A program made the translations under genes and the position numbers. A DNA stretch of 64,000 bases from Mahella sp. GTDB taxonomy: Bacteria > Bacillota > Clostridia > Mahellales > Mahellaceae. The stretch covers positions 29,948 through 93,947 of the forward strand of contig NZ_JAIHAU010000003.1 in assembly GCF_020054945.1 (NCBI RefSeq). The letters run 5' to 3'. Below the pieces are notes generated by a model. That model saw only the letters and a list, made by a program, of their open reading frames with translations. It did not search any database and was not told the origin of the DNA. Shown here piece after piece: positions 41,314-52,043 of the stretch; position 1 is the stretch's first letter, and each line of letters opens with the position of its first letter.

Positions 41314-44300
41314 TTAGCCAGTTTTTTCATCCAACTGAACGGATATCAGTTTGGAAACGCCACGCTCCACCATAGATACGCCGTATAACGCACCGGCTAC
41401 CTCCATAGTAGGCCGGCGGTGCGTTATGATTATAAATTGGATGTTTTGGCTGTAATCCTGAATAAAATTCGCAAATCTCTGAGCGTTTACCTCATCCAAA
41501 GCCGCCTCTATTTCGTCCAAAACGCAAAAAGGCGACGGACGTATCTCCAACAATGCAAACAATATGGCTATAGCTGTCAAGGTACGCTCGCCACCTGACA
41601 GCAGCATTATATTCTGAAGTTTTTTACCCGGCGGCTGCGCTATTATATCTATACCAGCCTCCAGCACATCCCCTTCTTCCAATACAAGGGATGCGCTGCC
41701 TCCGCCGAACAACCGTCGAAATATGCGCTGAAAGTTATTATTTATAACAGAGAATTGTGCGGCAAACTGCCTGCGCATATCAGCCTCCAAATCAGCTATA
41801 AGGTCTTGCAATGTTTGAATTGCTTTAGACAAATCGTCATGCTGTTGCTTTAAAAATTCTACTCGCTGGTACATCCGATCGTATTCTTCTATAGCCCCGG
41901 GGTTTACAGGTCCAATAGAAGCTATTTCTTCCTTTATTGCAGTTCTTTCTTTGGATGCCTGAGCCCATTCAAAATCATCGGCTCTATACTTCAACGCATT
42001 GGCATATGAAAGCTGATACGATTCCCATATTTCCTCCTGTAAAGATTGTAACTGCTCTTCTAAATGCTGCTTTTGGACATCGCATCTATACAGCTTGTTG
42101 CTCAAATCAGCTATAAGCTCATTCAAATCGTGCAGATCCTGCTCTTTGTCTGCTATTTCCTTATAAAAAGCCTCTTGTTCCCTTTCAAGACGTTTAATAT
42201 CCTGCTGCAGTTTATCATCCAGCGAACGATGTTTTTCCAACTCCATGCACTGTTTATCCAAATCCTCTTGAACAGTTATTTTCTCTTCAGCATTGGATTC
42301 TATCTGTTCCAGTTTGTTCTCGATATCGGATTTGGCCTTTTCGATATTCGCTCCAGCCTCGTCCAGCCGGTGCCGCAATGAAGCGCATTCGCTCTCAAGC
42401 TTGGCCGCATCTACCTGTATCTGAGTGAGATGATGCATGATATCTTCCCTTTGCTGAGTTAAATCTTGAATGCGTTTATCATTTTCCTGCGCGTCCTGAG
42501 CAAAGGAATGACGCTGTTGCTCCACTTCTTCAATCTCGGCCTTGCTTTGCTCGATTTCCTGCTCAAGCGATGTTTGGTTTTCAGATAGCTTCAAGCGTTC
42601 TTGTTCCATAGCCTCCCTTTTATGGCTTAAAGCATCTTGCTGCTGTTCGAGATTTTTTATAGTTTCTTCCATGCGTGCATATTCTATGTGCAGCTGAGAT
42701 AATTTACCCTCTATATCGCTGCGCTGTTTGCGCTGTTCGTTAAGCACATCGCCGAGTGCATCCATTTGCTTGCTCATCGCGGCATAGCTGTGTCTAGATT
42801 CCTCAATAGCTTGCTCCAACCGCTGTATCTGCCCCGCCCTGCTCAATATATCGCTCTCGCGGCGCTTCAAACTGCCGCCGGATATGTAACCCCCGTTGCC
42901 GACCACGTCGCCTTCCAACGTCACTATCTGAAACGTATACTTGAAAGCGCGAGCTATATCTATAGCATGTGCCAGATTATCGCATATAAGCACACGCCCC
43001 AGCAAATAGCCTACAACATCGGCAAATTCAGAATTAAACCGAGCTATATCACAAGCCACGCCTATGCATCCCTCATACTTCAAGGCAGCCCTCTCGCGTT
43101 CGCTCAGCCTTCTGGGCTTTATAGCGCTTATAGGCAGAAAGGTGGCTCTCCCGCCTTGGCGAGCCTTTAAAAAATCTATGGCATACCGCGCATCGTCGTC
43201 GTTGCGCGTAACAAGATGTTGAATGCTGCCGCCCAGAGCAGCTTCAAAGGCGGTCTCATATTCGGTATCTACTTGTATCAAGCGCCCCACCGGCCCGTAA
43301 ATGCCCTTGTTCATCCTGGCATCCCGCAGTCGCTGATCCATTATGAGCTTAACGCTGCGATTAAATCCTTCCATATTGTTCTCCATATCTTGGAGCAACT
43401 TCAACCGCGATGCATCCGAATGAATAGACCTGTCAATATCCGTACGGCGCTCGGCTATCTCCTTTATTTTAGTCTCGATATCCGATATGTCGGCTGTTCT
43501 GGATTTTAATAACAGTTCCTGTTGCTCCAGATTCCGCCTTACATCGTCCATATCCTTCTTTATTCTGAGTTTGGCCGACACTAAATGGTTTTCATCGGCA
43601 TATAAGCTTTCCAGCTCATCATCCAACCTAAGCATATGCTTTGTTACCGACTGCAATTCAGATGCCAGGACGCCGAGCTTGCTTTTAAGCTGGGACTGCC
43701 GATCGATGATATCCATTATTTGATCTTCACCACTTTTAACAAAGGCCTTATATCGGCTAAGAGCAGCGTCTACCTCTGCCAATTGCCCTTTGTATTCGTC
43801 CAACTCCTTTAAAACATCGGCCCTTTTATCCTCAAGGCTCTTAAGCTCGGCCTTTATTCCTTCCATAAGCTCAGTATAATGCTGCCGCTGATCCTGCTTA
43901 TCGCTGATCTCCTTCTGCAGTCGGCTTAAATCATTGTCCAGATATTCTATTCGCTGTCGAGCGCTGTTTATGAGGCCATTCAAGCGTTCCGATTGTTCTC
44001 TGTTGTTCAAGATATCGGCATGCAGCGCTTCTATTTTGTCTTTATATGCCCCCAATAACGCTTTCTGTTGGGCTAATACCGTTTCATCAGCCTGTTTGCT
44101 CAGTTCGTTTTGGCGCAGCGTTTCTTTAATATCGGCACTTTCCTGTTCTACCCTTGTTATTTGCTCTTTTAGCCGATGATAGTTGTATAAGAACAAATTT
44201 ATATCTATATATTTTAGCTTGTCCAATAGCTGTATATAATGCCGAGCCTTCCGGCTTTCCTGCTCTAAAGGGCCTAATTGCAACTCAAGTTCAGATAAAA

Positions 44301-44889
44301 TATCCTCTACACGCTGTAAATTTTGTATGGTTTGCTCCAGTTTTTTTTCGGCATCCATTTTACGGGATTTATATCTAACTATACCTGCCGCTTCTTCAAA
44401 TATGCCTCTGCGCTCTTGGGGTCGATCGCTCAACAGTTGGTCTATGCGCCCTTGGCCTATAATGGAATAACCCTCTTTGCCCACTCCCGTATCCATAAAT
44501 AACTGCTGTATATCTTTCAGACGGCAAAGTGTCTTATTCAGATAATATTCTGATTCGCCGGATTTAAATATACGCCGTGTAACTTTTATCTCCGAATAAT
44601 CCATATCCAATGCCCGATCGCTATTATCCAAAATCAGCGATACTTCGGCCATGCCCACAGGTTTCCTGCTGTCGGCCCCTGAGAATATGATATCCTCCAT
44701 CCTGCTACCTCGCAAAACCTTGGGGCTCTGCTCACCCAATACCCATCTTATAGCATCGGCTATATTACTCTTACCGCTGCCATTGGGCCCTACTATAGCT
44801 GTTATACCCGGAAGGAGATCTATATCTATCTTATCGGCAAAAGACTTAAAACCGTAAATCTCTATTCTCTTAAGATACATGACATTCAT
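41314..44889 (-). CDS. smc: Chromosome segregation protein SMC
   Basis: ORF track to 44904; MNVMYLKRIEIYGFKSFADK, GPNGSGKSNIADAIRWVLGEQ, LSGGERTLTAIAILFA; long coiled coils and hinge. Confidence 0.97.
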   Translation of the reverse strand: MNVMYLKRIEIYGFKSFADKIDIDLLPGITAIVGPNGSGKSNIADAIRWVLGEQSPKVLRGSRMEDIIFSGADSRKPVGMAEVSLILDNSDRALDMDYSEIKVTRRIFKSGESEYYLNKTLCRLKDIQQLFMDTGVGKEGYSIIGQGRIDQLLSDRPQERRGIFEEAAGIVRYKSRKMDAEKKLEQTIQNLQRVEDILSELELQLGPLEQESRKARHYIQLLDKLKYIDINLFLYNYHRLKEQITRVEQESADIKETLRQNELSKQADETVLAQQKALLGAYKDKIEALHADILNNREQSERLNGLINSARQRIEYLDNDLSRLQKEISDKQDQRQHYTELMEGIKAELKSLEDKRADVLKELDEYKGQLAEVDAALSRYKAFVKSGEDQIMDIIDRQSQLKSKLGVLASELQSVTKHMLRLDDELESLYADENHLVSAKLRIKKDMDDVRRNLEQQELLLKSRTADISDIETKIKEIAERRTDIDRSIHSDASRLKLLQDMENNMEGFNRSVKLIMDQRLRDARMNKGIYGPVGRLIQVDTEYETAFEAALGGSIQHLVTRNDDDARYAIDFLKARQGGRATFLPISAIKPRRLSERERAALKYEGCIGVACDIARFNSEFADVVGYLLGRVLICDNLAHAIDIARAFKYTFQIVTLEGDVVGNGGYISGGSLKRRESDILSRAGQIQRLEQAIEESRHSYAAMSKQMDALGDVLNEQRKQRSDIEGKLSQLHIEYARMEETIKNLEQQQDALSHKREAMEQERLKLSENQTSLEQEIEQSKAEIEEVEQQRHSFAQDAQENDKRIQDLTQQREDIMHHLTQIQVDAAKLESECASLRHRLDEAGANIEKAKSDIENKLEQIESNAEEKITVQEDLDKQCMELEKHRSLDDKLQQDIKRLEREQEAFYKEIADKEQDLHDLNELIADLSNKLYRCDVQKQHLEEQLQSLQEEIWESYQLSYANALKYRADDFEWAQASKERTAIKEEIASIGPVNPGAIEEYDRMYQRVEFLKQQHDDLSKAIQTLQDLIADLEADMRRQFAAQFSVINNNFQRIFRRLFGGGSASLVLEEGDVLEAGIDIIAQPPGKKLQNIMLLSGGERTLTAIAILFALLEIRPSPFCVLDEIEAALDEVNAQRFANFIQDYSQNIQFIIITHRRPTMEVAGALYGVSMVERGVSKLISVQLDEKTG

Positions 44890-45968
44890 ATCCTCCCTTC
44901 GCATCGCCGACGGCAGTAATCTTTTATATTCATATTATACAGCCCGCGTGAAGCAATTTCTAATTGTATATTACCGGCCTCTACATCTAACGATGGGATT
45001 ACGTCCACTTTCTTTAAGCCCATGTCCATAAGTCCTTGCACATTGGAACGTTTTTGACCTAATACGATGGAAAGCTCGGATGGATGGGTTCGAATTATGA
45101 TGGCATTGCTTCCCCCGTATCCGGCATCTTTTAACGAATGCTTTATAGCATCCAGATAAAGGCGGCTTTTTACCAGCTCGCCGAAAGCCGGATGAAACGG
45201 TCCGGCCACAACATCTTTGCCCAATTGGATACCATCGCTTGGCTGAAGCCCTATGCGTATCACAGGTATATCGTCGGCTATACAAACGCACAGCATATAA
45301 GCGCTGACAGCTACGGCTTCATACAGCGATAGCGGCTTATACCTGCCTTTCAGGTAAAGCCGCTCTAAAGGTGTATCTTTTATAACCAACGTCGGATATA
45401 TTCTTATAAAATCAGCGCCTATATCTATAGCTTTACGCACGCTGCGCATATCTTTGTCCGCATCGTCTGACGGCAATCCCACCATAAGCTGTATACCCAG
45501 CTTAATATCGTATTGCTTAATCAAATGTGCCGCGTCCTCTACGTCTTTAGACGAATGTCCGCGACCGCTGGCATGAAGTACCGCGTCGTCCATAGATTGT
45601 GCGCCCAGCTCGACGACGGTAACACCGTTGTGCGACAGCATATCCAATATGGCCAAATTTATATAGTCCGGACGCGTGGACAGCCTTATATCAGTGATAT
45701 TTGCATATTGCCTATATGAGGCTGCAAGCTTTAACAAGCTCTCCTGAATATCTTCGGGCATAGCGGTAAATGTGCCGCCATAAAAGGCCACTTCTATATC
45801 AGTGCCTGATGGAGCGGCCAAAACGGCTTCTTTCAATGTCTTATCGGCCTGACTTAATATATCCCGGTGCATACCGGTAATGGCATATTGATTGCAATAT
45901 ATGCATTGAAACGGGCAACCCTGCTGAGGTATAAAAACGGGTATTATATACCTCTTGCGTTTCTTCAC
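44886..45968 (-). CDS. Radical SAM protein, Elp3-like, without GNAT domain
   Basis: ORF 360 aa; CPFQCIYCNQ cluster; VAFYGGTFTAMP; GVTVVELGAQSMDDAVL; IGIQLMVGLP-type motifs. Confidence 0.88.
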   Translation of the reverse strand: MKKRKRYIIPVFIPQQGCPFQCIYCNQYAITGMHRDILSQADKTLKEAVLAAPSGTDIEVAFYGGTFTAMPEDIQESLLKLAASYRQYANITDIRLSTRPDYINLAILDMLSHNGVTVVELGAQSMDDAVLHASGRGHSSKDVEDAAHLIKQYDIKLGIQLMVGLPSDDADKDMRSVRKAIDIGADFIRIYPTLVIKDTPLERLYLKGRYKPLSLYEAVAVSAYMLCVCIADDIPVIRIGLQPSDGIQLGKDVVAGPFHPAFGELVKSRLYLDAIKHSLKDAGYGGSNAIIIRTHPSELSIVLGQKRSNVQGLMDMGLKKVDVIPSLDVEAGNIQLEIASRGLYNMNIKDYCRRRCEGRI

Positions 45969-45982
45969 TTTGTACTCATCCT

Positions 45983-46669
45983 CTATGTACCGAATAATAC
46001 ACTCAAAGCTTGCTGCGCAGCTTTTTGCTCGGCATCCTTTTTACTCTTGCCGCTACCTTGCCCAACCGGTTTACCGTCCACTTTTACCTCCGCAAAAAAC
46101 ATCTTATCGTGGTCCGGCCCTTCTTCCCTTATTATCTCATATTTTATGTCAGTGTAACCGTCGAACTGCAGCCGCTCCTGCAGTTCGCTCTTATAATCGT
46201 TAAAATTCGATATAGAGGCCGTTTCTTCTATTATAGGCGCAAGCAGGGATAGGACAAATGTTTTGGCGGCATCAAATCCACCGTCCAGATATACCGCCCC
46301 TATTATAGCTTCTACGGTATCGGCCAATGTTGACGGGCGCATATCGCCGTGACTCAGCTTCTCGCCACGGCTCAATAAAAGATATGAGCCAAGATTCATT
46401 GCCGCAGCCACTTTATAAAGGGGTTTCTCCGAAACGATGTTGGAACGCAGCTTGGATAAGTTGCCTTCTGAGAGCTCAGGATATGTGTTAAACAGGTAAT
46501 CGGTAATGATAAGGTTTAATACCGAGTCGCCCAACAACTCCAAACGCTCATTATAATAATCCAGGCTATGCTCGTATGCATATGAGCTATGGGTTAAGGC
46601 CTCGTCCAGCTTATCGATATTATTAAACCTGTAATCTAAAAGATCCATGAGCTCTTTTAAGCGCTCCAA
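45983..46669 (-). CDS. rnc: Ribonuclease III
   Basis: ORF 228 aa; NERLELLGDSVLNLIITDYLF, C-terminal dsRBD DYKSELQERLQ...GQGSGKSKKDAEQKAAQQAL. Confidence 0.97.
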   Translation of the reverse strand: MERLKELMDLLDYRFNNIDKLDEALTHSSYAYEHSLDYYNERLELLGDSVLNLIITDYLFNTYPELSEGNLSKLRSNIVSEKPLYKVAAAMNLGSYLLLSRGEKLSHGDMRPSTLADTVEAIIGAVYLDGGFDAAKTFVLSLLAPIIEETASISNFNDYKSELQERLQFDGYTDIKYEIIREEGPDHDKMFFAEVKVDGKPVGQGSGKSKKDAEQKAAQQALSVLFGT

Positions 46670-46721
46670 ACGGTTTTTATCTATTATGTCCGCCCCCTTT
46701 TCCGCATAATATCCATATTGC

Positions 46722-47978
46722 CTAATCAGTTATATATTTCCTGAATAATAGCACTGCATTTTGTCCGCCGAAACCGAACGAATTGGACATGGCATATTCT
46801 ATATCGGCCGCACGCCCTTTATTAGGCACATAATCCAAATCACATTCGGGATCGGGATCTTCATAGTTTATGGTAGGCGGAATAAAACCTTCTTGTATGG
46901 CCATGGCGCTGGCAATAGCCTCGATAGCGCCCGTAGCTCCCAAAAGATGCCCTGTCATAGATTTCGTGGAGCTTATGGCAAGCTCATATGCATGCTGCCC
47001 GAAAACGCTTTTGACAGCCATGGTTTCGAATTTATCGTTATATGGCGTAGAAGTGCCATGAGCATTTATATAATCCACTTGTTCGGGCCTTACGCCGGCA
47101 TCCTCTAGCGCGTTGCTCATAGCCGTAGCGGCACCTTCGCCTCCCGGAGCCGGAGTTGTGATATGGTATGCGTCACACGTAACCCCATAACCCACTATCT
47201 CAGCGTATATATGAGCACCGCGCTTAATGGCGTGGTCTAAGCTCTCCAGTATAAGCACTCCTGCACCCTCGCCCATGACAAAGCCGTCGCGTTTGGCATC
47301 GAAGGGGCTGCTGGCGGCCTTTGGATTATCATTGCGCGTGGATAGAGCCTTCATAGCACAAAATCCGCCTAAAGCCAAAGGCGTAACCGCGGCCTCTGCT
47401 CCGCCGGTGAACATAATGTCGGCATAACCATCCTTGATAACTCTAAAAGCCTCACCTATGGCATTGGTCGCCGAAGCACAAGCTGTGACTATTGTAGTAT
47501 TATATCCTTTAGCACCGTATGCTATGGCTATTTGGCCTGCAGCTATGTTGGTTATGATCATCGGAACAAAGAACGGGCTTATGCGGCCAGGCCCTTTGTT
47601 TGTAAGCAGCGTATGCTGTTCTTCAAAAGTAGCTATACCTCCTATACCCACGCCCATGATAACGCCCAGCCTGTTTTTATCAATACCGTCCATATCTATG
47701 CCGGCATCATTCACAGCCATAGCGGCCGATGCCATGGCAAACTGTGTAAATCTGTCCATACGTTTGGCTTCTTTACGATCTATATAGTCCTCAGGTTTAA
47801 AATCCAGCACTTCGCCCGCTATCTGCGTGGTAAATGCCGAAGCGTCAAAACGCTGTATTTTATCTATGCCAGACACGCCGTTCTTTATATTCTCCCAAAA
47901 TATATCTTTACCTATGCCCAAAGGCGTGACGGCTCCTATACCTGTTATCACTACTCGGTTATTCATTTCTACCTCCAT
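46722..47978 (-). CDS. fabF: Beta-ketoacyl-ACP synthase II
   Basis: ORF 418 aa; [38 protein letters not shown]. Probable start at internal MNNRVVITG. Confidence 0.96.
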   Translation of the reverse strand: MEVEMNNRVVITGIGAVTPLGIGKDIFWENIKNGVSGIDKIQRFDASAFTTQIAGEVLDFKPEDYIDRKEAKRMDRFTQFAMASAAMAVNDAGIDMDGIDKNRLGVIMGVGIGGIATFEEQHTLLTNKGPGRISPFFVPMIITNIAAGQIAIAYGAKGYNTTIVTACASATNAIGEAFRVIKDGYADIMFTGGAEAAVTPLALGGFCAMKALSTRNDNPKAASSPFDAKRDGFVMGEGAGVLILESLDHAIKRGAHIYAEIVGYGVTCDAYHITTPAPGGEGAATAMSNALEDAGVRPEQVDYINAHGTSTPYNDKFETMAVKSVFGQHAYELAISSTKSMTGHLLGATGAIEAIASAMAIQEGFIPPTINYEDPDPECDLDYVPNKGRAADIEYAMSNSFGFGGQNAVLLFRKYITD

Positions 47979-48046
47979 TTTTGGCTAGAAAATTAAAAAG
48001 TTAAAATATATATAAAAAGCGCTAGCTTGAATACGTATTTTTTAAA

Positions 48047-48074
48047 GTCCCGCAGTAAGTAACTGCTGCGGGAC
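48047..48074 (-). terminator. Stem-loop between acpP and fabF (possible attenuator or processing hairpin)
   Basis: Minus strand GTCCCGCAGCAGTTACTTACTGCGGGACTTTAAAAAA. Confidence 0.55.
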
Positions 48075-48086
48075 CTATCCAGCAAA

Positions 48087-48320
48087 TTACGCCTGATGGC
48101 TCTTTATGTATTCCACCACGTCGTTTACTGTAGTCAATTTCTCAGCTTCTTCATCCGGAATCTCCATATCAAATTCCTCTTCTAATGCCATTATTAATTC
48201 CACTATATCCAATGAATCAGCCCCTAAATCATCTATAAAAGACGACTCCAGTTTGACCTCATCGGGCTCCACGCCCAACTGGTCTACTATAACATCTCTT
48301 ATTTTCTCAAATAACATCAT
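48087..48320 (-). CDS. acpP: Acyl carrier protein
   Basis: ORF 77 aa; [33 protein letters not shown]. Confidence 0.97.
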   Translation of the reverse strand: MMLFEKIRDVIVDQLGVEPDEVKLESSFIDDLGADSLDIVELIMALEEEFDMEIPDEEAEKLTTVNDVVEYIKSHQA

Positions 48321-48369
48321 CTTTCACCTCCCTTCAAACTTTAAAACAAAGCTTCTCCATAAGATAATA

Positions 48370-49122
48370 TTACATAACTAAGCCCCCGTCAATATTAATT
48401 ACTTGACCGGTTATATATTTTGCTCCTTCGCCAGCTAAAAACGCTATCAATTCAGCTACTTCTTCGGGTTCGCCGAACCTGTGCAACGGTATGTTGTTTA
48501 ACACCTGTTCTTTTATGCCGTCAGACAGTGTATCGGTCATGTCGGTTTTTATAAAGCCAGGCGCCACTGCATTTACGGTTATACCCCTGCCGGAGAATTC
48601 TTTGGCCACTGCTTTAGTGAAACCTATTATACCTGCTTTGGCGGCAGCATAATTGGCCTGCCCCGCATTACCCGTCAGCCCGACTACCGAAGCGATGTTT
48701 ATTATAGTCCCGCTGCGTTTTTTCATCATGATACGGCAAACAGCCTGCGTACAGTTAAATACGCTGCCTAGATTAATGTCTATGACTTTCTGCCAATCAT
48801 CCTGCGACATTCTCATCAACAGATTATCCCTCGTTATACCGGCATTATTCACCAGTATATCGATGGTGCCATAGTGCTCCAATGTCTTATTTACGACATC
48901 GGCTGCATACTCCCGCACGCTGGTATCGCCCTGAATGGCTATGGCATGGCCTCCATTACTGTTTATTATGTCAACTACTTCCGATGCGGCATTGGCATTT
49001 TTTAAGTAATTCACAGCCACCTTAGCACCTTCAGCGCCTAATTTTATAGCTGTCGCCCTTCCTATACCTCGCGAAGCACCCGTTACCAATGCCACTTTAC
49101 CACTAAGCATATTAGCTGTCAT
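48370..49122 (-). CDS. fabG: 3-oxoacyl-ACP reductase
   Basis: ORF 250 aa; GKVALVTGASRGIGRATA, YAAAKAGIIGFTKAVAKE. Confidence 0.96.
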   Translation of the reverse strand: MTANMLSGKVALVTGASRGIGRATAIKLGAEGAKVAVNYLKNANAASEVVDIINSNGGHAIAIQGDTSVREYAADVVNKTLEHYGTIDILVNNAGITRDNLLMRMSQDDWQKVIDINLGSVFNCTQAVCRIMMKKRSGTIINIASVVGLTGNAGQANYAAAKAGIIGFTKAVAKEFSGRGITVNAVAPGFIKTDMTDTLSDGIKEQVLNNIPLHRFGEPEEVAELIAFLAGEGAKYITGQVINIDGGLVM

Positions 49123-50054
49123 CCCTTCAATTGCTCGAGTGCCGATTCGAGAGATTGCACATTATCTACATTCATTACCTTTACATCCCTGCTTATCTTT
49201 TTCACAAAACCGCTGAGAGCCTTGCCCGGCCCTACCTCTATAAATGTGTCGGCCCCCATCTCCATCATGGCTCTTACGCTTTCTTCCCAACGCACCGGAC
49301 TGCTTACCTGCTCTATGAGCAATCGGCGTATATCTTCGGGCTCGGATACCTCTTCAGCCGTTACATTGGCTATAACAGGTATGGCAGGTTTTTTTATATT
49401 TACACCCTTCAGTACCTCGGCGAGCCTCTCACCGGCCGGTTTCAACAAGCTGCAATGGAACGGTGCACTAACCTCTAACATAACAGCCCTTTTAGCGCCT
49501 TTTTCTTTGGCCATCTCGGAGGCCTTCTGAACAGCCGCAGTCTGGCCCGATATGACGATCTGACCCGGACAATTGTAATTAGCCGGCTCTACCACACCAT
49601 ATTCCGACGCTTCTTTGCAAACCTGCTCTACGGTTTCTTTGTCGAGCCCTATAATGGCAGCCATTGCGCCCTGGCCTATGGGTACGGCCTCTTGCATAAA
49701 TCTGCCACGCTGTCTTAAAAGCTTAACGGCATCGGCAAAATCCATGGCATCGGCCGCAGTCAATGCCCCATACTCGCCCAAGCTTAGCCCGGCCGCCATA
49801 TCCGGCACTATACCGTTTAGCTCCAATGCTTTGGCACATGCCATGCTAACAGTGAATATGGCCGGTTGTGTGATCTCGGTCTGTTTGAGCATTTCATCCG
49901 GCCCTTCGAAGCACAGTTCGGCCATATCATAGCCGAGCGCTTGTGAAGCAGCCTTAAAAAGCTCGTCAGCTTCGGCATACCGCTGGGCTAATTGTTGCCC
50001 CATGCCGGCATATTGAGCGCCTTGGCCTGGGAATATAAAAGCAATCTTTCCCAT
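49119..50054 (-). CDS. fabD: Malonyl-CoA:ACP transacylase
   Basis: ORF 311 aa; FPGQGAQYAGMGQQL, AAGLSLGEYGALTAA. Confidence 0.96.
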   Translation of the reverse strand: MGKIAFIFPGQGAQYAGMGQQLAQRYAEADELFKAASQALGYDMAELCFEGPDEMLKQTEITQPAIFTVSMACAKALELNGIVPDMAAGLSLGEYGALTAADAMDFADAVKLLRQRGRFMQEAVPIGQGAMAAIIGLDKETVEQVCKEASEYGVVEPANYNCPGQIVISGQTAAVQKASEMAKEKGAKRAVMLEVSAPFHCSLLKPAGERLAEVLKGVNIKKPAIPVIANVTAEEVSEPEDIRRLLIEQVSSPVRWEESVRAMMEMGADTFIEVGPGKALSGFVKKISRDVKVMNVDNVQSLESALEQLKG

Positions 50055-50081
50055 AAACAGATATCTTCCTCCTTTATTCCA

Positions 50082-51029
50082 TTATTTATTTAACAGACCC
50101 TGCATACGGGTTATAATATCAGCCGCTTGAGATATTACATCCTGTATTATAGCCGCTGCGGGTTTTATGTCATTTATCAAACCGGCTATCTGGCCGGCCA
50201 TAACCGAACCGTATTCGGCATCGCCATCCACCACCGCGGCTTTGAGCCTGCCGGTGCCCAACGCTTCGAGTTCTTCTAACGAAGCATGCTCTTGCTCAAG
50301 TTTATTGTATTGAGCCGTCAGTTTGTTCTTCAATACCCTCACAGGATGTCCTGTAAGCTCACCTGTAACGACAGCATCCCTATCACTTGCATTAACTATA
50401 GCTTCTTTGTAACGTTCATGGGCAGTGCATTCGGTTGAACATACAAAGCGAGTGCCCATCTGCACCCCTTGAGCGCCTAATGCCAGCGCCGCCGCCATAC
50501 CTCTTCCATCAGCTATGCCACCGGCTCCTATAACAGGTATATTCACCGCATCCACCACCTGGGGTATTAAAACCATGGTGGTAAGCTCACCTATATGACC
50601 GCCTGATTCATGCCCTTCAGCCACCAATGCATCAGCTCCGACCCTTTCCATGCGTCTGGCCAAAGCTACCGAAGGTATTACAGGTATCACCTTGCACCCT
50701 ATATTTTTTAAATCCGATATATATTTGGCCGGATTGCCTGCTCCTGTTGTAACCACCGGAACTTTCTCCTCGCATATAACTTTTACGACGTCATCGGCAT
50801 AAGGGGACATGAGCATGACATTAACGCCAAAAGGCTTATCGGTCAATGTCTTGGCCTTGCGTATCTGTTGCCTGACGAATTCGCCGGGAGCATTTCCGGC
50901 GCCTATGATACCCAATCCGCCGCCGTTGGAAACAGCCGCGGCTAATTCGGCTGTGGCTACCCACGCCATTCCTCCTTGAATAATAGGGTATTGAATATTT
51001 AATAAATCGCATATGGCCGTATGAAACAT
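50082..51029 (-). CDS. fabK: Enoyl-ACP reductase II
   Basis: ORF 315 aa; YPIIQGGMAWVATAELAAAVSNGGGLGIIGAG; AEGHESGGHIGELTTMVLIPQVVD. Confidence 0.93.
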   Translation of the reverse strand: MFHTAICDLLNIQYPIIQGGMAWVATAELAAAVSNGGGLGIIGAGNAPGEFVRQQIRKAKTLTDKPFGVNVMLMSPYADDVVKVICEEKVPVVTTGAGNPAKYISDLKNIGCKVIPVIPSVALARRMERVGADALVAEGHESGGHIGELTTMVLIPQVVDAVNIPVIGAGGIADGRGMAAALALGAQGVQMGTRFVCSTECTAHERYKEAIVNASDRDAVVTGELTGHPVRVLKNKLTAQYNKLEQEHASLEELEALGTGRLKAAVVDGDAEYGSVMAGQIAGLINDIKPAAAIIQDVISQAADIITRMQGLLNK

Positions 51030-51047
51030 TTTATCACCATCCTGTCG

Positions 51048-52043
51048 CTATTTCGACCATTTCAGTACGCAGGAGGCCCATGTCAGGCCGCCTCCAAATC
51101 CTACCAAAACAATATTGTCGCCTTTTCTTAATTTGCCATCGCGCGCCGCCTCATCCAAAGTAACCGGTATGGTAACCGCCGACATATTGCCGTACTTATG
51201 TATTGTAAGACATACCCTTTCGGGCGATATGCCCAGTCTCTTCCTTGCCGATTCGATTATACGTATATTGGCCTGATGCGGCACAAACCAGTCTATATCA
51301 TCCGGCTTTAACCCCGCCCTATCTATGGCTTCTATAGATGCGGTATCCATTATCTTAACGGCAAATTTAAATATTTCTCCGCCGTCCATATACATATAAT
51401 GCAACCGTTTGTCCACGGTTTCATGCGAGGCCGGCATACGCGACCCTCCTGCCTTTATGTGCAGATATTTGCCACCTGAACCGTCCGAGCCGAGATATGT
51501 GGACAATATGCCATAGCCTTTTTCCACCGGTCCTATTACTGCAGCGCCAGCACCATCGCCGAACAGCACGCATGTGTTTCTGTCTTGCCAATCGGTAATT
51601 CTGGATAATATATCCGCAGCTATTACCAGCACATATTTATAGGTTCCTGTTTCTATAAATTGTTTTGCTATGCTCAAACCATATATAAAACCGGAACACG
51701 CAGCTTCCAAATCAAAAGCGGCAGCTTTTTTAGCTCCTATATTGTCCTGCACTATGCATGCTGTCGCAGGAAATATCATATCGGGGGTTATGGTAGCTAC
51801 TATTATCATATCTATATCGCCAGCCGAAACCCCTGCATCATCCAACGCCTTCAATGCTGCTCTCGTGGCCATATCGGATGTCGCGTCGTCAGGATCGGCT
51901 ATGCGGCGCTCGCTTATGCCTGTCCTGGTACGAATCCATTCATCGGATGTATCTACCATTTTTTCTAAATCAAAATTGGTCAATATTTTCTCGGGCATAT
52001 AGCTGCCCAATCCTAATATACCGGCTGAAATCTTATTACTCAT
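51048..52043 (-). CDS. fabH: Beta-ketoacyl-ACP synthase III
   Basis: ORF 331 aa; GLGSYMPEKILTN, DLEAACSGFIYGL, GFGGGLTWAS. Confidence 0.96.
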   Translation of the reverse strand: MSNKISAGILGLGSYMPEKILTNFDLEKMVDTSDEWIRTRTGISERRIADPDDATSDMATRAALKALDDAGVSAGDIDMIIVATITPDMIFPATACIVQDNIGAKKAAAFDLEAACSGFIYGLSIAKQFIETGTYKYVLVIAADILSRITDWQDRNTCVLFGDGAGAAVIGPVEKGYGILSTYLGSDGSGGKYLHIKAGGSRMPASHETVDKRLHYMYMDGGEIFKFAVKIMDTASIEAIDRAGLKPDDIDWFVPHQANIRIIESARKRLGISPERVCLTIHKYGNMSAVTIPVTLDEAARDGKLRKGDNIVLVGFGGGLTWASCVLKWSK

